The translations under genes and the position numbers were made by a program. This document shows positions 1 through 8,772 of a stretch of DNA of 64,000 bases, one piece after another. Location of the stretch: the NCBI RefSeq assembly GCF_002940685.1, contig NZ_PNFP01000002.1, positions 124,001 to 188,000 on the forward strand, given 5' to 3'. Numbering within the stretch: the stretch's first letter is position 1; the number at the start of each line of letters is the position of its first letter. The DNA comes from Ensifer adhaerens. GTDB taxonomy: Bacteria > Pseudomonadota > Alphaproteobacteria > Rhizobiales > Rhizobiaceae. The notes under the pieces were generated by a model. It was not told where the DNA came from and ran no database searches. It was given only the letters and a program-made list of their open reading frames with translations.

Positions 1-761
1 CCGCGGATCTGGGCAAAGAGCAGGATCGGCACGATCGACAGCGACGAGCCGGTGAGCGCGATCGCGGTCGCAACGGCGCCGAAGGCATTGGCGAAGAGCA
101 GCGCCAGCGTGCCGAGCAGCGACGGCAGCAGGATCGGGAAGGCGACCATGCGCCAGTATTGCAGGCCGGTGGCACCGAGAATTTCGGCGGCCTCGCGCCA
201 TTCGCGCTTCAGCCCGTCGAGCGCCGGCGTGATGATCAGGATCATCAGCGGGATCTGGAAGAACAGATAGGTGACTGTCAGCCCCCAGAAGGAGAGCAGG
301 TTGAAGCCGAGCATCCGGAGGTCGAGACCGAAGTTCGAGCGCAGGAAGACGGTGACGATGCCGACTGGGCCGAGGGTCGCGAGGAAGGCGAAGGCGAGCG
401 GCACGCCGGCGAAGTTGGAGGCGACGCCCGAGAAGGTGAGCAGCGGACCACGAATGCCCTTCGGCAGACCGCCGAAGACGATGGCAGACGCCATGGCAAA
501 GCCGATCAGGCAACCGAGAAGGGCCGAGGCGATGCTGATCTTGATGGAGATCCAGTAGGCAGCCAGGATCGAGGGCGTGAACAGGCCGCGGATGTTGTCG
601 AGCGTGAAGCTGCCATCGGGCGTCTGGAAGGCACCGACCACGATCTTCATCGTCGGCAGAAGCAGGAACAGCGTCACGAAGGCGGCAAAGGGAAGAATGC
701 CCAGCCAGTGAAGCGGTAGGCGACGCGCCGGCGGGCTGGCGTCGGGTTTAGCAGATGACAT
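1..761 (-). CDS. ABC transporter permease, partial (3' end beyond window)
   Basis: An open frame runs from an ATG at 761 to the left edge with no stop, so about 253 codons of a longer gene are present. The translation is strongly hydrophobic, starting with a short Ala/Pro-rich cytoplasmic tail and then a membrane segment around LPFAAFVTLFLLLP. An EAA-type loop, EWREAAEILGATGLQYWRMV, lies near residue 200; this is the site by which such permeases contact the ATPase. The family is binding-protein-dependent inner-membrane permeases of the spermidine/putrescine, iron and thiamine type. AGGGG lies about 10 bases before the ATG. The binding-protein gene upstream on the same strand (stop at 944) is presumably its partner. 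Substrate is not known; a second permease and the ATPase would be expected beyond the edge. Confidence 0.85.
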   Translation of the reverse strand, partial: MSSAKPDASPPARRLPLHWLGILPFAAFVTLFLLLPTMKIVVGAFQTPDGSFTLDNIRGLFTPSILAAYWISIKISIASALLGCLIGFAMASAIVFGGLPKGIRGPLLTFSGVASNFAGVPLAFAFLATLGPVGIVTVFLRSNFGLDLRMLGFNLLSFWGLTVTYLFFQIPLMILIITPALDGLKREWREAAEILGATGLQYWRMVAFPILLPSLLGTLALLFANAFGAVATAIALTGSSLSIVPILLFAQIR

Positions 762-897
762 TCCGTTCGCGCCCCTGAAGCCGCGTTTTCGACGCGGGCG
801 TTATCGATTGCTGCCAGTGAGAAGCGGGATGCAGGCGGACCGCGCACGGTTTCCAGTTCTCGCCCCAAAGACTTGAATTTCTTACGAATAACCTAAG

Positions 898-925
898 CGC
901 CCCGGTCGGAAAACCGGCCGGGGCG
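898..925 (-). terminator. Intercistronic hairpin between binding protein and permease
   Basis: A 12-bp stem (one T-G wobble) closes an AAAA loop, 20 bases after the binding-protein stop codon. There is no T-run, so it is more likely an mRNA-stabilising or attenuating hairpin than a full terminator. Such hairpins commonly let the binding protein be made in excess over the permease. Confidence 0.6.
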
Positions 926-943
926 ACAGGACTGTGGAAAGGC

Positions 944-2050
944 TTACTGGACGTTCGCGCCGACGACGGAATCCCAGCCGCCGGTGACGGCAGCCTTGTT
1001 GGCGTCGACTTCTTCGAGCGTCGGGAAGTAGGCCTTTTCATAGGCTGCTGCCGGCGGCAGGGCGTCGATCAGCTCCTGCGGAACCTTGCCGGCCTTGACC
1101 ATGGCGTTGAAGCGGGTCGGGTGGCAGAAGCCCTTGAGCCAGCCGAGCTGTCCTTCGTCGGAATAGAGGTGCTCCATCCACAGCTTCGCTGCGTTCGGGT
1201 GCGGCGCGTAGGCCGAGATGCCCTGAACGTAGACGCCGGCGAGAACGCCGCTCGCCGGGACGACGACTTCGGTCGGCGGGTTGCCCGCGAGGGTTTTGGC
1301 CCAACCGAGCGCGTTGTAGTCCCAGGCAACCACGATCGGGGTCGAGCCCTGGGCGAGCGTGCCCGACTTGCCGATGACAGGAACGAAGTTGCCGGCCTTG
1401 TTCAGTTCGGCGAAGTAGCCGAGACCGGCTTCACCGGCTTCCTTGCCCGACTTTGCGCCCTTGGCGAGACCAGCGGCGAGAACGCCGAGGATCGCCTGGT
1501 TCGAGGCGCGCGGGTCGCCGGCGAGAGCGACCTGACCGGCATATTCCGGCTTCAGGAGATCGGCCCAGTCCTTCGGTGCGTTCTGGACGAGGTCCTTGTT
1601 CACGAGGAAGGACATCACGCCGTAGTAGTCGCCGTACCAATAGCCTTCGGCGTCCTTGACGCTGTCGGGGATCTCGTCCCAGGTGGAGACCTTGTAGGGC
1701 TGCAGCAGGCCTTCGGCCTTCATCTGCGGGCCGAAGGCGAGACCGACGTCGATGACGTCAGGCGCCTGCGGGCCCTTGTTGTCCTTGTTTGCCTTGACGG
1801 CTTCGACTTCGTCGGCCGAGCCTGCGTCCGGGTTCAGTTCGTTGACCTGGATTTCCGGATACTTGGCCTTGAAGGAGGCGATGACGTCGCCATAGCCGCA
1901 CCAGTCGTGGGGCAGGGCGATCGTCGTCAGCATGCCTTCCTTCTTGGCGGCTTCGATGAGCTCGGCGCTCGGCTCGGCAGCGGCGATTGCGGTCGTCGCC
2001 AGGAAAATGGCGGTGGAGAGCGAAAGCAGGCGTCGGGTTTTTGAAATCAC
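944..2050 (-). CDS. ABC transporter periplasmic substrate-binding protein
   Basis: The product is a 368-residue secreted binding protein feeding the permease downstream. The start is taken as GTG at 2050 because AAGGAG sits 7 bases before it; the longer ATG frame from 2077 lacks a site and would put nine residues before the signal peptide. The N-terminus has Lys/Arg, then a hydrophobic stretch and an Ala-rich cleavage region (about residues 1-26). The body fits the extracellular solute-binding family used for polyamines, iron(III), thiamine or phosphonates (LTTIALPHDWCGYG near the N-terminus; KDWADLLKPEYAG mid-protein). The ligand cannot be read from sequence. A PHO-box-like site at 2125-2142 lies about 75 bases upstream, suggesting induction under phosphate limitation. 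Confidence 0.88.
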   Translation of the reverse strand: MISKTRRLLSLSTAIFLATTAIAAAEPSAELIEAAKKEGMLTTIALPHDWCGYGDVIASFKAKYPEIQVNELNPDAGSADEVEAVKANKDNKGPQAPDVIDVGLAFGPQMKAEGLLQPYKVSTWDEIPDSVKDAEGYWYGDYYGVMSFLVNKDLVQNAPKDWADLLKPEYAGQVALAGDPRASNQAILGVLAAGLAKGAKSGKEAGEAGLGYFAELNKAGNFVPVIGKSGTLAQGSTPIVVAWDYNALGWAKTLAGNPPTEVVVPASGVLAGVYVQGISAYAPHPNAAKLWMEHLYSDEGQLGWLKGFCHPTRFNAMVKAGKVPQELIDALPPAAAYEKAYFPTLEEVDANKAAVTGGWDSVVGANVQ

Positions 2051-2124
2051 TGGAGTTCTCCTTATGGGTTTAGTCAAATTCGTGGGGTTTCAGTCGATTT
2101 CGGCGAAGCTGTTAAAGAGGTGCG

Positions 2125-2142
2125 ATGAAAGTAATGTGACAG
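2125..2142 (-). promoter_or_regulatory. PHO-box-like PhoB site upstream of the ABC transporter
   Basis: On the minus strand two half-sites, CTGTCAC and CTTTCAT, are spaced exactly 11 bp apart. The PhoB consensus is two CTGTCAT-like repeats at 11 bp. The site lies 75 bases before the binding-protein start in the correct orientation. Confidence 0.6.
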
Positions 2143-2254
2143 GGGTTTATCCGTTCGCGCCGCGTATGTCGTTGTAAGAACATTTCTTTTTTTGGTCCGG
2201 CGGGCCACTGTCGCATAACTGCATGAAATCCTTTGAACGGTGTCGGCAGCTCTC

Positions 2255-3133
2255 CTAAACGGGTTTGCGAAAGATGCGGGTGGAATCGAACAGGCCCTCG
2301 AGCGTCTTCATTCGGTCTCGGGTCTCCTCCCAGTTCGAACTCTGCACAGCCTCGATCAGGGCTTCGATCAAAAACAGAATCACCACCGAGCTGTCCCAGG
2401 CGGACGGCACCTCGATCTGCGAGCGAAACACCTTTGAGGCGGACTTGGCGACCGGCGAACTCCAGCGATCGGTAAAAAGCACGATCTCGACGCCGCGCTC
2501 GCGGGCGGATTTGGCAAGCGTCACCATTTCCTGCTCGTAGCGGCGAATGTCGAAGAGAATCAGCACGTCGCCCTGGCGCATGTCGAGCACGTAGTGCGGC
2601 CAGGCGCTGGCGTTCGAAGCGATCTCGGTGACGCCGGGGCGGATCACCTGCAGGTGGGTGAAGAGATAATCGGCGAGCGAACGGGTGATGCGCCCGCCAA
2701 GCAGATAGACGCTGCGTTTGCGGTCGGCGATGAGAGCGGCCGCCTCGTCGAAGTCCTGCGGCTCGATCTGGGTCAGCGTTTCGCGCAGGTTGCTGGTGAT
2801 GGCATCGGCAAAGCGGTTGAGCGTGTGGGTGCCGGGCGCGTTGGCCGCCCAGCGGTCGTGCTTGGTGATCGGGTTGGAGATCGTCGCTTCGAGTTCCTGG
2901 TGCAGGCGCGCCTGGAAATCCGGGAAGCCGCGGAAGCCGAGCTTCTGCACCATGCGCGCGACCGTCGGAGTCGAAACGCCGGCGTTCTCGGCGACCGTGG
3001 TGATCGAGCCGAGTCCCGATACGGGATAATTGTCGAGAAGTGTCTCCGCCAGTTGCTTCTCCGCGCGGGTCAGCGCGTTGAATTGGGCAGTGATCACGTC
3101 CGACACCGTCGTGGATGTCGCCTTGCTGCTCAA
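2255..3133 (-). CDS. MurR/RpiR-family transcriptional regulator
   Basis: The 292-residue protein has the two-part RpiR layout. An N-terminal winged helix of about 80 residues contains VAENAGVSTPTVARMVQKLG as the recognition helix region. A C-terminal SIS sugar-phosphate-isomerase fold (about 125-260) contains VYLLGGRITRSLADYL and GDVLILFDIRRYEQEMV. SIS domains in this family bind phosphosugars or other phosphorylated or amino compounds. The start is TTG at 3133, preceded by GGGGAG. The gene lies between the ABC transporter (same strand) and the divergent hydrolase/permease/ligase genes, so it probably controls one or both. The perfect-armed inverted repeat at 3165-3193 just upstream is a candidate operator. 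The effector is unknown. Confidence 0.92.
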   Translation of the reverse strand: MSSKATSTTVSDVITAQFNALTRAEKQLAETLLDNYPVSGLGSITTVAENAGVSTPTVARMVQKLGFRGFPDFQARLHQELEATISNPITKHDRWAANAPGTHTLNRFADAITSNLRETLTQIEPQDFDEAAALIADRKRSVYLLGGRITRSLADYLFTHLQVIRPGVTEIASNASAWPHYVLDMRQGDVLILFDIRRYEQEMVTLAKSARERGVEIVLFTDRWSSPVAKSASKVFRSQIEVPSAWDSSVVILFLIEALIEAVQSSNWEETRDRMKTLEGLFDSTRIFRKPV

Positions 3134-3164
3134 ATTGTCTCCCCTGAACCGATCTAGAGCCGGT

Positions 3165-3193
3165 TTGTGACAGATTAAACATCGCTGTCACAA
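3165..3193. promoter_or_regulatory. Inverted repeat, candidate RpiR operator
   Basis: Arms TTGTGACAG and CTGTCACAA (9 bp, perfect) are separated by 11 bases in the divergent promoter region between the regulator (start 3133) and the amidohydrolase (start 3300). The arms resemble PHO half-sites but are inverted rather than direct. Confidence 0.5.
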
Positions 3194-3299
3194 TTGGAGT
3201 CAATCGCAATTTTGAAGAGATCGTTTCAGATTTTGATTGACACTCGCCGTTCTCTGAAGAATTCTTTTCATTAACGAACGTCTAACGGGGCAAGAGGGG

Positions 3300-4082
3300 A
3301 TGCCGGTGTTGACGCGACTTTTGACCGAAGCAGATGGTGAGCCGGTTGCGGTCGAAAACGCCGCAGGCACGGGCGATATCGTACTCGTCTGCGAGCACGC
3401 CTCGCGCCTGGTTCCCGAGCGGCTCGGGACGCTCGGCCTCAGCGAACAGGCGCTCGAAAGCCATATCGCCTGGGATCCGGGTGCGCTTGCGGTCGCGAGG
3501 CTCCTTGCGGCAAGGCTCGACGCGACACTGATCTACCAGCGCTTCTCCCGCCTTGCCTATGACTGCAACCGCCCGCCGGAAGCGGACGCGGCCATGCCTG
3601 CCGTCAGCGAGGTCTACGAGATCCCGGGAAACCGGACGATGTCGGCCGACGAGCGCCAGGCGCGTGTCGACGAGATCTACCGGCCGTTCCACGATGCGGT
3701 CGCCCGTTTCGTTTCCGAGCGCAAGGCTGCCGGCCGTCCGCCGGTACTGGTCACGATGCACAGTTTTACGCCCGTCTATTTCGGCAAGCCGCGGGCAGTC
3801 GAAGTCGGCGTGCTGCACGATGCCGACAGCCGGCTTGCCGACCATATGCTGGCGACCGCCACGAAGGGCAGGGTCGCCTATGACATCCGTCGCAACGAGC
3901 CTTACGGCCCGGCCGACGGCGTTACCCATAGCCTGATCGAATACGGCGTCCAGAACGGGCTGCCGAATGTGATGATCGAGATCCGCAACGATCTCATTCG
4001 CAATGACATCGGCCAAAGGGTCATGGCCGATTACCTGGAAGGGCTGCTCGCCAAAGGCGTGGCGGCACTTTCGGCACAATAA
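3300..4082 (+). CDS. N-formylglutamate amidohydrolase family protein
   Basis: The 260-residue cytoplasmic hydrolase has the N-formylglutamate deformylase signature: VCEHAS near residue 32, DPGA near 60, a TMHSFTP motif around residue 158 and an EIRNDL motif near 230. In histidine-degradation pathways this family releases formate and glutamate from N-formylglutamate. No hut genes are present here. Instead the gene precedes an amine permease, a glutamine-synthetase-like ligase and two dehydrogenases, so the substrate may be another N-acylated or gamma-linked glutamate (inference). The start is ATG at 3300, with an AAGAGGGG purine stretch just before it. The gene is divergent from the RpiR regulator. 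Confidence 0.85.
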   Translation: MPVLTRLLTEADGEPVAVENAAGTGDIVLVCEHASRLVPERLGTLGLSEQALESHIAWDPGALAVARLLAARLDATLIYQRFSRLAYDCNRPPEADAAMPAVSEVYEIPGNRTMSADERQARVDEIYRPFHDAVARFVSERKAAGRPPVLVTMHSFTPVYFGKPRAVEVGVLHDADSRLADHMLATATKGRVAYDIRRNEPYGPADGVTHSLIEYGVQNGLPNVMIEIRNDLIRNDIGQRVMADYLEGLLAKGVAALSAQ

Positions 4083-4196
4083 AAGACCCTGGGGAGCGGC
4101 GTTGCCGCGGTCCTGTTCCGGCCAGCCGGGGCAGGGTGGTTTATGGGACCCTGCCGCAATGGGGCGGTGTGGTCTGAAGAAATCAGGGGAAGAAAA

Positions 4197-5744
4197 ATGT
4201 CGGACTACAGTGATTCAGACAAAAAGCAGGACATGAGCGTCTTGCACTCGATGGGCTACGCCCAGGAGCTCGAGCGGCGCATGAGCCAGTTCTCGAACTT
4301 CGCGGTGTCGTTCTCGATCATCTGCATTCTTTCGGGCGGCATCAACTCGCTCGCCCAGGCGACCGCCGGCGCAGGGGGCGCTGCGATCGGCATCGGCTGG
4401 CCGCTTGGCTGCTTCATCTCCTTGGTTTTCGCCGTTGCCATGGCACAGATCAGCTCGGCCTATCCGACGGCGGGTGGCCTCTATCACTGGGGTTCGATCC
4501 TCGGCAACCGCTTCACCGGCTGGCTGACGGCCTGGTTCAACCTGCTCGGTCTCGTCACCGTTCTCGGTGCGATCAACGTCGGCACCTATTATTTCTTCAT
4601 GGGTTCCTTCGGCACGCCCTATTTCGGCCTCGCCGATACGACGCTGACGCGCATCGTCTTCCTCGCCATCATCACCGGCGGGCAGGCGCTGGTAAACCAT
4701 ATGGGCATCGGGCTGACAGCCAAGCTCACCGACTTTTCGGGCTACCTGATCTTCGCGACGTCGATCCTGCTGGCGCTCGTATGCCTGGTCGCAGCCGACA
4801 GCTACGACATCGCCCGTCTCTTCACCTTCTCCAACTATTCCGGTGAAGCCGGCGGCAACGTGTGGCCTCAGACCTCGGGCACCTGGGTGTTCCTGCTCGG
4901 CCTGCTCCTGCCGATCTACACGATCACCGGCTATGACGCTTCGGCGCACACTTCGGAAGAGACGGTCAAAGCCGCCCATTCGGTGCCGCGTGGCATGGTC
5001 TCGTCGGTGCTCTGGTCGGCGCTTTTCGGCTACATCATGCTGTGCTCGTTCGTGCTGATGATCCCGAACATGGACGAAGCCGCCAAGCAGGGCTGGAACG
5101 TGTTCTTCTGGGCAATGGATGCGCAGGTGCACCCCATCATCAAGGACATCCTCTATCTCGCCATCCTCGTCAGCCAGTGGCTGTGCGGTCTGGCAACGGT
5201 GACATCGGTGTCGCGCATGATCTTCGCGTTTTCGCGCGACGGCGGTCTGCCGGCCTCCAAGGCGCTTGCCAAGGTGAGCCCGACCTACCGCACGCCGGTT
5301 GCCGCGATCTGGATCGGCTCGATCCTGTCGGTCCTGTTCGTCTGGGGCTCGTCGCTGGTCTCGATCGGCGAGACGCCGGTCTACACCATCGTCGTTTCGT
5401 GCACGGTCATCTTCCTGTTCTTCTCCTTTGCGATCCCGATCACGCTCGGCCTCTTCGCCTGGGGAACCTCGAAGTGGGACAAGATGGGCCCGTGGAACCT
5501 CGGCGAGAGCATGTTCAAGCTGTTCGCCGTACTCTCGATCATCGCCATGGTGCTGATCTTCGTCCTCGGCGTGCAGCCGCCGAACGACTGGGCGCTCTAC
5601 ATCACCGTGGGCTTCCTGGTGCTGACCGGCGCTGTCTGGTTCGGCTTCGAGAGCCGCCGCTTCCGCGGCCCGCCGATCGGTGACGAGGTGGTACGCCGCC
5701 AGGCAGAGATCGCCGCTGCAGAAAAGGCCGTCGGCCAGATCTGA
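4197..5744 (+). CDS. APC-family amino acid/amine permease
   Basis: The 515-residue integral membrane protein has about 12 hydrophobic segments. It belongs to the amino acid-polyamine-organocation superfamily, close to the GABA/choline-type permeases (YPTAGGLYHWGSIL near residue 85; GYDASAHTSEET near 245, a conserved loop of this group). The ATG at 4197 is chosen over the longer frame from 4143 because AGGGGAAG precedes it and the extra residues are not membrane-like. The gene is 114 bases after the amidohydrolase and followed by a terminator at 5757. Its likely role is uptake of the amine or amino acid handled by the downstream ligase and dehydrogenases; the exact substrate is unknown. Confidence 0.9.
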   Translation: MSDYSDSDKKQDMSVLHSMGYAQELERRMSQFSNFAVSFSIICILSGGINSLAQATAGAGGAAIGIGWPLGCFISLVFAVAMAQISSAYPTAGGLYHWGSILGNRFTGWLTAWFNLLGLVTVLGAINVGTYYFFMGSFGTPYFGLADTTLTRIVFLAIITGGQALVNHMGIGLTAKLTDFSGYLIFATSILLALVCLVAADSYDIARLFTFSNYSGEAGGNVWPQTSGTWVFLLGLLLPIYTITGYDASAHTSEETVKAAHSVPRGMVSSVLWSALFGYIMLCSFVLMIPNMDEAAKQGWNVFFWAMDAQVHPIIKDILYLAILVSQWLCGLATVTSVSRMIFAFSRDGGLPASKALAKVSPTYRTPVAAIWIGSILSVLFVWGSSLVSIGETPVYTIVVSCTVIFLFFSFAIPITLGLFAWGTSKWDKMGPWNLGESMFKLFAVLSIIAMVLIFVLGVQPPNDWALYITVGFLVLTGAVWFGFESRRFRGPPIGDEVVRRQAEIAAAEKAVGQI

Positions 5745-5756
5745 TCAACGACAAAA

Positions 5757-5792
5757 GGGCGGAAGCGCGACCGCGACTTCCGCCTTTTCTTT
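5757..5792 (+). terminator. Rho-independent terminator after the permease
   Basis: Stem GGCGGAAG/CTTCCGCC is followed by TTTTCTTT, 12 bases after the permease stop. It partly separates the permease from the ligase gene. Confidence 0.8.
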
Positions 5793-5936
5793 GGGGCCGG
5801 ACGAAATCGAAAGACAAAGTGCGCGGTTTCCGGCCGCACCCCGCGCCAGACAATTCGAGCTGATCACGTTCACGCGGCCAAAAAACATCGTGACCTCAAG
5901 GGAACGGCCGCGTGACAAAACATGGGATGGAAGTTG

Positions 5937-7301
5937 ATGAGCTATACGTTTGACGAGTTGAAGGAAGACGTCGCCGCCGGCCGCATCGATACGGTGCTCG
6001 CCTGCCAGGTCGACATGCAGGGCCGGCTGATGGGCAAGCGCTTCCACGCGCAATTCTTCGTCGATGGCGCCTGGAAGGAAACGCATAGCTGCAACTACCT
6101 GCTGGCGACCGACATGGAGATGGAGACCGTTCCCGGCTACAAGGCGACAAGCTGGGAAAAGGGCTACGGCGACTATACGATGAAGCCGGACCTTTCGACG
6201 CTTCGCCGCATCCCCTGGCTCGAAGGCACGGCGCTGGTTCTCTGCGACATGCTCGACCATCACACCCATGAGGAAGTGCCGCATTCGCCTCGGGCGATCC
6301 TGAAGAAGCAGGTGGCGCGCCTCGAGAAGATGGGTCTCAAGGCCTATATGGCGAGCGAACTCGAATTCTTCCTCTTCGACCAGTCCTATGACGATGCCCG
6401 CCAGTCCGGCTATCGCGACCTGCAGCTCGTCAGCGGCTACAACGAGGACTACCACATCTTCCAGACGACCAAGGAAGAGGACGTGATGCGGGCGATCCGC
6501 AACGGTCTCCAGGGTGCAGACATTCCGGTCGAGAATTCCAAGGGTGAGGCGTCGGCCGGCCAGGAAGAAATCAACGTGCGCTATGCCGACGCGCTGACGA
6601 TGGCCGACCGGCATGCGATCATCAAAAACGGCTGCAAGGAAATCGCCTGGTCGCGCGGCAAGGCCATCACCTTCCTTGCCAAGTGGAACTATGCGGCCGC
6701 CGGTTCGTCCTCGCATATCCACCAATCGCTCTGGAGCGCGGACGGCAAGTCGTCGAAGTTCTACGACGAGAGCGGCAAATACGGCATGTCCGAGATGATG
6801 CGCCACTATGTGGCCGGGCTTCTCACCCATGCGAGCGAGATCACCTATTTCCTCGCACCCTACATCAACTCCTACAAGCGCTTCATGGCCGGTACCTTCG
6901 CGCCGACCAAGGCGGTCTGGAGCAAGGACAACCGCACGGCCGGGTATCGTCTCTGCGGCGAAGACACCAAGGCGATCCGTATCGAATGCCGCGTCGGCGG
7001 CTCCGATCTCAATCCTTATCTCGCTTTCGCCGCTTTGATCGCCGCCGGCATTTCCGGTATCGAAAACAAGATGGAACTGGAAGCGCCCTTCGTCGGCGAC
7101 GCCTATGGCGGCAAGGACGTGCGCGAGATCCCGCGCACGCTGCGCGACGCGACGGCCGCGCTGACGGAATCGAAGATGCTGCGCGCCGCCTTCGGCGACG
7201 AGGTCATCGAGCACTATACGCGGGCAGGGCGCTGGGAGCAGGAAGAATATGATCGCCGCGTCACCGACTGGGAGGTCGCACGCGGTTTCGAACGGGCCTG
7301 A
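5937..7301 (+). CDS. Glutamine-synthetase-like gamma-glutamyl ligase
   Basis: The 454-residue protein has the glutamine synthetase fold: an N-terminal beta-grasp, then metal and nucleotide motifs ASELEFFLF (about 143-151), AGQEEINVRY (about 200), GSSSHIHQSLW (about 257), an NRTAGYR arginine motif and GGSDLNPYLAFAA (about 357). It lacks the usual Tyr adenylylation signature near the C-terminus. Members that sit with permeases and dehydrogenases, such as PuuA and the GlnA3/GlnA4 types, attach glutamate to polyamines or ethanolamine rather than make glutamine. The neighbours here favour that reading (inference). ATG 5937 is preferred to ATG 5922, though the ribosome site is weak at either. Confidence 0.88.
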   Translation: MSYTFDELKEDVAAGRIDTVLACQVDMQGRLMGKRFHAQFFVDGAWKETHSCNYLLATDMEMETVPGYKATSWEKGYGDYTMKPDLSTLRRIPWLEGTALVLCDMLDHHTHEEVPHSPRAILKKQVARLEKMGLKAYMASELEFFLFDQSYDDARQSGYRDLQLVSGYNEDYHIFQTTKEEDVMRAIRNGLQGADIPVENSKGEASAGQEEINVRYADALTMADRHAIIKNGCKEIAWSRGKAITFLAKWNYAAAGSSSHIHQSLWSADGKSSKFYDESGKYGMSEMMRHYVAGLLTHASEITYFLAPYINSYKRFMAGTFAPTKAVWSKDNRTAGYRLCGEDTKAIRIECRVGGSDLNPYLAFAALIAAGISGIENKMELEAPFVGDAYGGKDVREIPRTLRDATAALTESKMLRAAFGDEVIEHYTRAGRWEQEEYDRRVTDWEVARGFERA

Positions 7302-7325
7302 CCCGCGACATAATCATTTCACAAG

Positions 7326-7354
7326 GATGGCCGTTCCTGACCGGAGCGGCCATC
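7326..7354 (+). other. Intercistronic hairpin between ligase and aldehyde dehydrogenase
   Basis: GATGGCCG and CGGCCATC form an 8-bp stem with a 13-base loop in the 85-base gap. There is no T-run, so it is probably an mRNA-processing or stabilising element within one transcript. Confidence 0.4.
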
Positions 7355-7386
7355 GCATCATTCGCAATGAAAGCAGGAAGACGATC

Positions 7387-8772
7387 ATGAGCATGATCAA
7401 GTGCATTTCGCCGGTGAACGGCGAGGTCTACGCAGAGCGCCCGGCGATGCCGCTGGACATGGCAAAGCAGGTGGTTTCCCGCGCCCGCCAGGCACAGAAG
7501 GCCTGGGCGCGCCGTCCGCTCGACGAGCGCGTCAATCTGGTTCTGGCCGGTGTCGCGCGCCTCAACGAGATGGTCGACGAAGTGGTGCCGGAGCTTGCCT
7601 GGCAGATGGGCCGGCCGGTGCGCTATGGCGGCGAGTTCAAGGGCTTCAACGAGCGCTCGAACTATGTCGCGACGATCGCTGCCGATGCGCTGAAGCCGCT
7701 TGTGATCGAGGAAAGCGACCGCTTCGAGCGCCGCATCGCCCGCGAACCGCATGGCGTCGTCTTCGTCGTGGCGCCGTGGAACTATCCCTACATGACCGCG
7801 ATCAACACGGTCGCGCCGGCGCTGATGGCCGGCAACACGGTCATCATCAAGCATGCGAGCCAGACGATCCTCGTCGGCGAGCGCATGGTGCGTGCCTTCG
7901 TCGAGGCCGGCGTTCCCGCCGACGTCTTCCAGAACATCTTCCTCGACCATGAGACGACGGCAGCGCTGATTGCGGGCAAGAGCTTCGACTTCGTCAACTT
8001 CACCGGTTCGGTCGAAGGCGGCCGCTCGATCGAACGGGCTGCCGCCGGCACCTTCACCGGGCTTGGCCTCGAACTCGGCGGCAAGGATCCGGGCTACGTC
8101 ATGGAGGACGCCGACCTCGACGCGGCCGTCGACACGTTGATGGACGGCGCCACCTACAATTCCGGCCAGTGCTGCTGCGGCATCGAGCGCATCTATGTGC
8201 ACGAGTCTCTCTATGACGCCTTCGTCGAGAAGTCGGTCGCCTGGGTTTCCAACTACAAGCTCGGCAATCCGCTCGATCCGGAAACGACGCTCGGGCCGAT
8301 GGCCAACAAGCGCTTTGCCGCCACCGTGCGCGAGCAGATCGCCGATGCCGTTTCAAAGGGCGCCAAGGCGCTGATCGATCCGAAGCTTTTCCCTGCCGAC
8401 GACGGCGGCGCCTATCTCGCGCCGCAGATCCTCGTGAATGTCGACCATTCCATGGCCTTCATGCGCGAAGAGACCTTCGGCCCTGCCGTCGGCATCATGA
8501 AGGTGAAAAGCGACAGCCAGGCGATTGAGCTGATGAACGACAGCCAGTACGGGCTCACCGCATCGCTCTGGACCAAGGATGCCGAGCGCGCCGCTCGCAT
8601 CGGCGCGGATATCGAGACCGGTACGGTGTTCATGAACCGCGCCGACTATCTCGACCCGGCGCTCTGCTGGACCGGCGTCAAGGAAACCGGCCGCGGCGGC
8701 TCGCTGTCGATCATCGGCTTCCAGAACCTCACCCGCCCGAAATCCTACCATCTGAAGAAAGTCACCGCATGA
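7387..8772 (+). CDS. NAD(P)-dependent aldehyde dehydrogenase
   Basis: The 461-residue enzyme oxidises an aldehyde to its acid. Family motifs are visible: VVAPWNYPYMTAINTVAPAL (about 134-153) for the cofactor region, NFTGSVEGG (about 203), LELGGKDP with the general-base Glu (about 231) and the nucleophile motif NSGQCCCG, with Cys at about residue 263. FGPAVGIM and a C-terminal GGSLSI follow. The ATG at 7387 follows GGAAG; an upstream open extension to 7249 overlaps the ligase and is not family-like. It overlaps the next dehydrogenase by four bases (ATGA), so the two are translationally coupled and probably act in sequence. Confidence 0.95.
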   Translation: MSMIKCISPVNGEVYAERPAMPLDMAKQVVSRARQAQKAWARRPLDERVNLVLAGVARLNEMVDEVVPELAWQMGRPVRYGGEFKGFNERSNYVATIAADALKPLVIEESDRFERRIAREPHGVVFVVAPWNYPYMTAINTVAPALMAGNTVIIKHASQTILVGERMVRAFVEAGVPADVFQNIFLDHETTAALIAGKSFDFVNFTGSVEGGRSIERAAAGTFTGLGLELGGKDPGYVMEDADLDAAVDTLMDGATYNSGQCCCGIERIYVHESLYDAFVEKSVAWVSNYKLGNPLDPETTLGPMANKRFAATVREQIADAVSKGAKALIDPKLFPADDGGAYLAPQILVNVDHSMAFMREETFGPAVGIMKVKSDSQAIELMNDSQYGLTASLWTKDAERAARIGADIETGTVFMNRADYLDPALCWTGVKETGRGGSLSIIGFQNLTRPKSYHLKKVTA

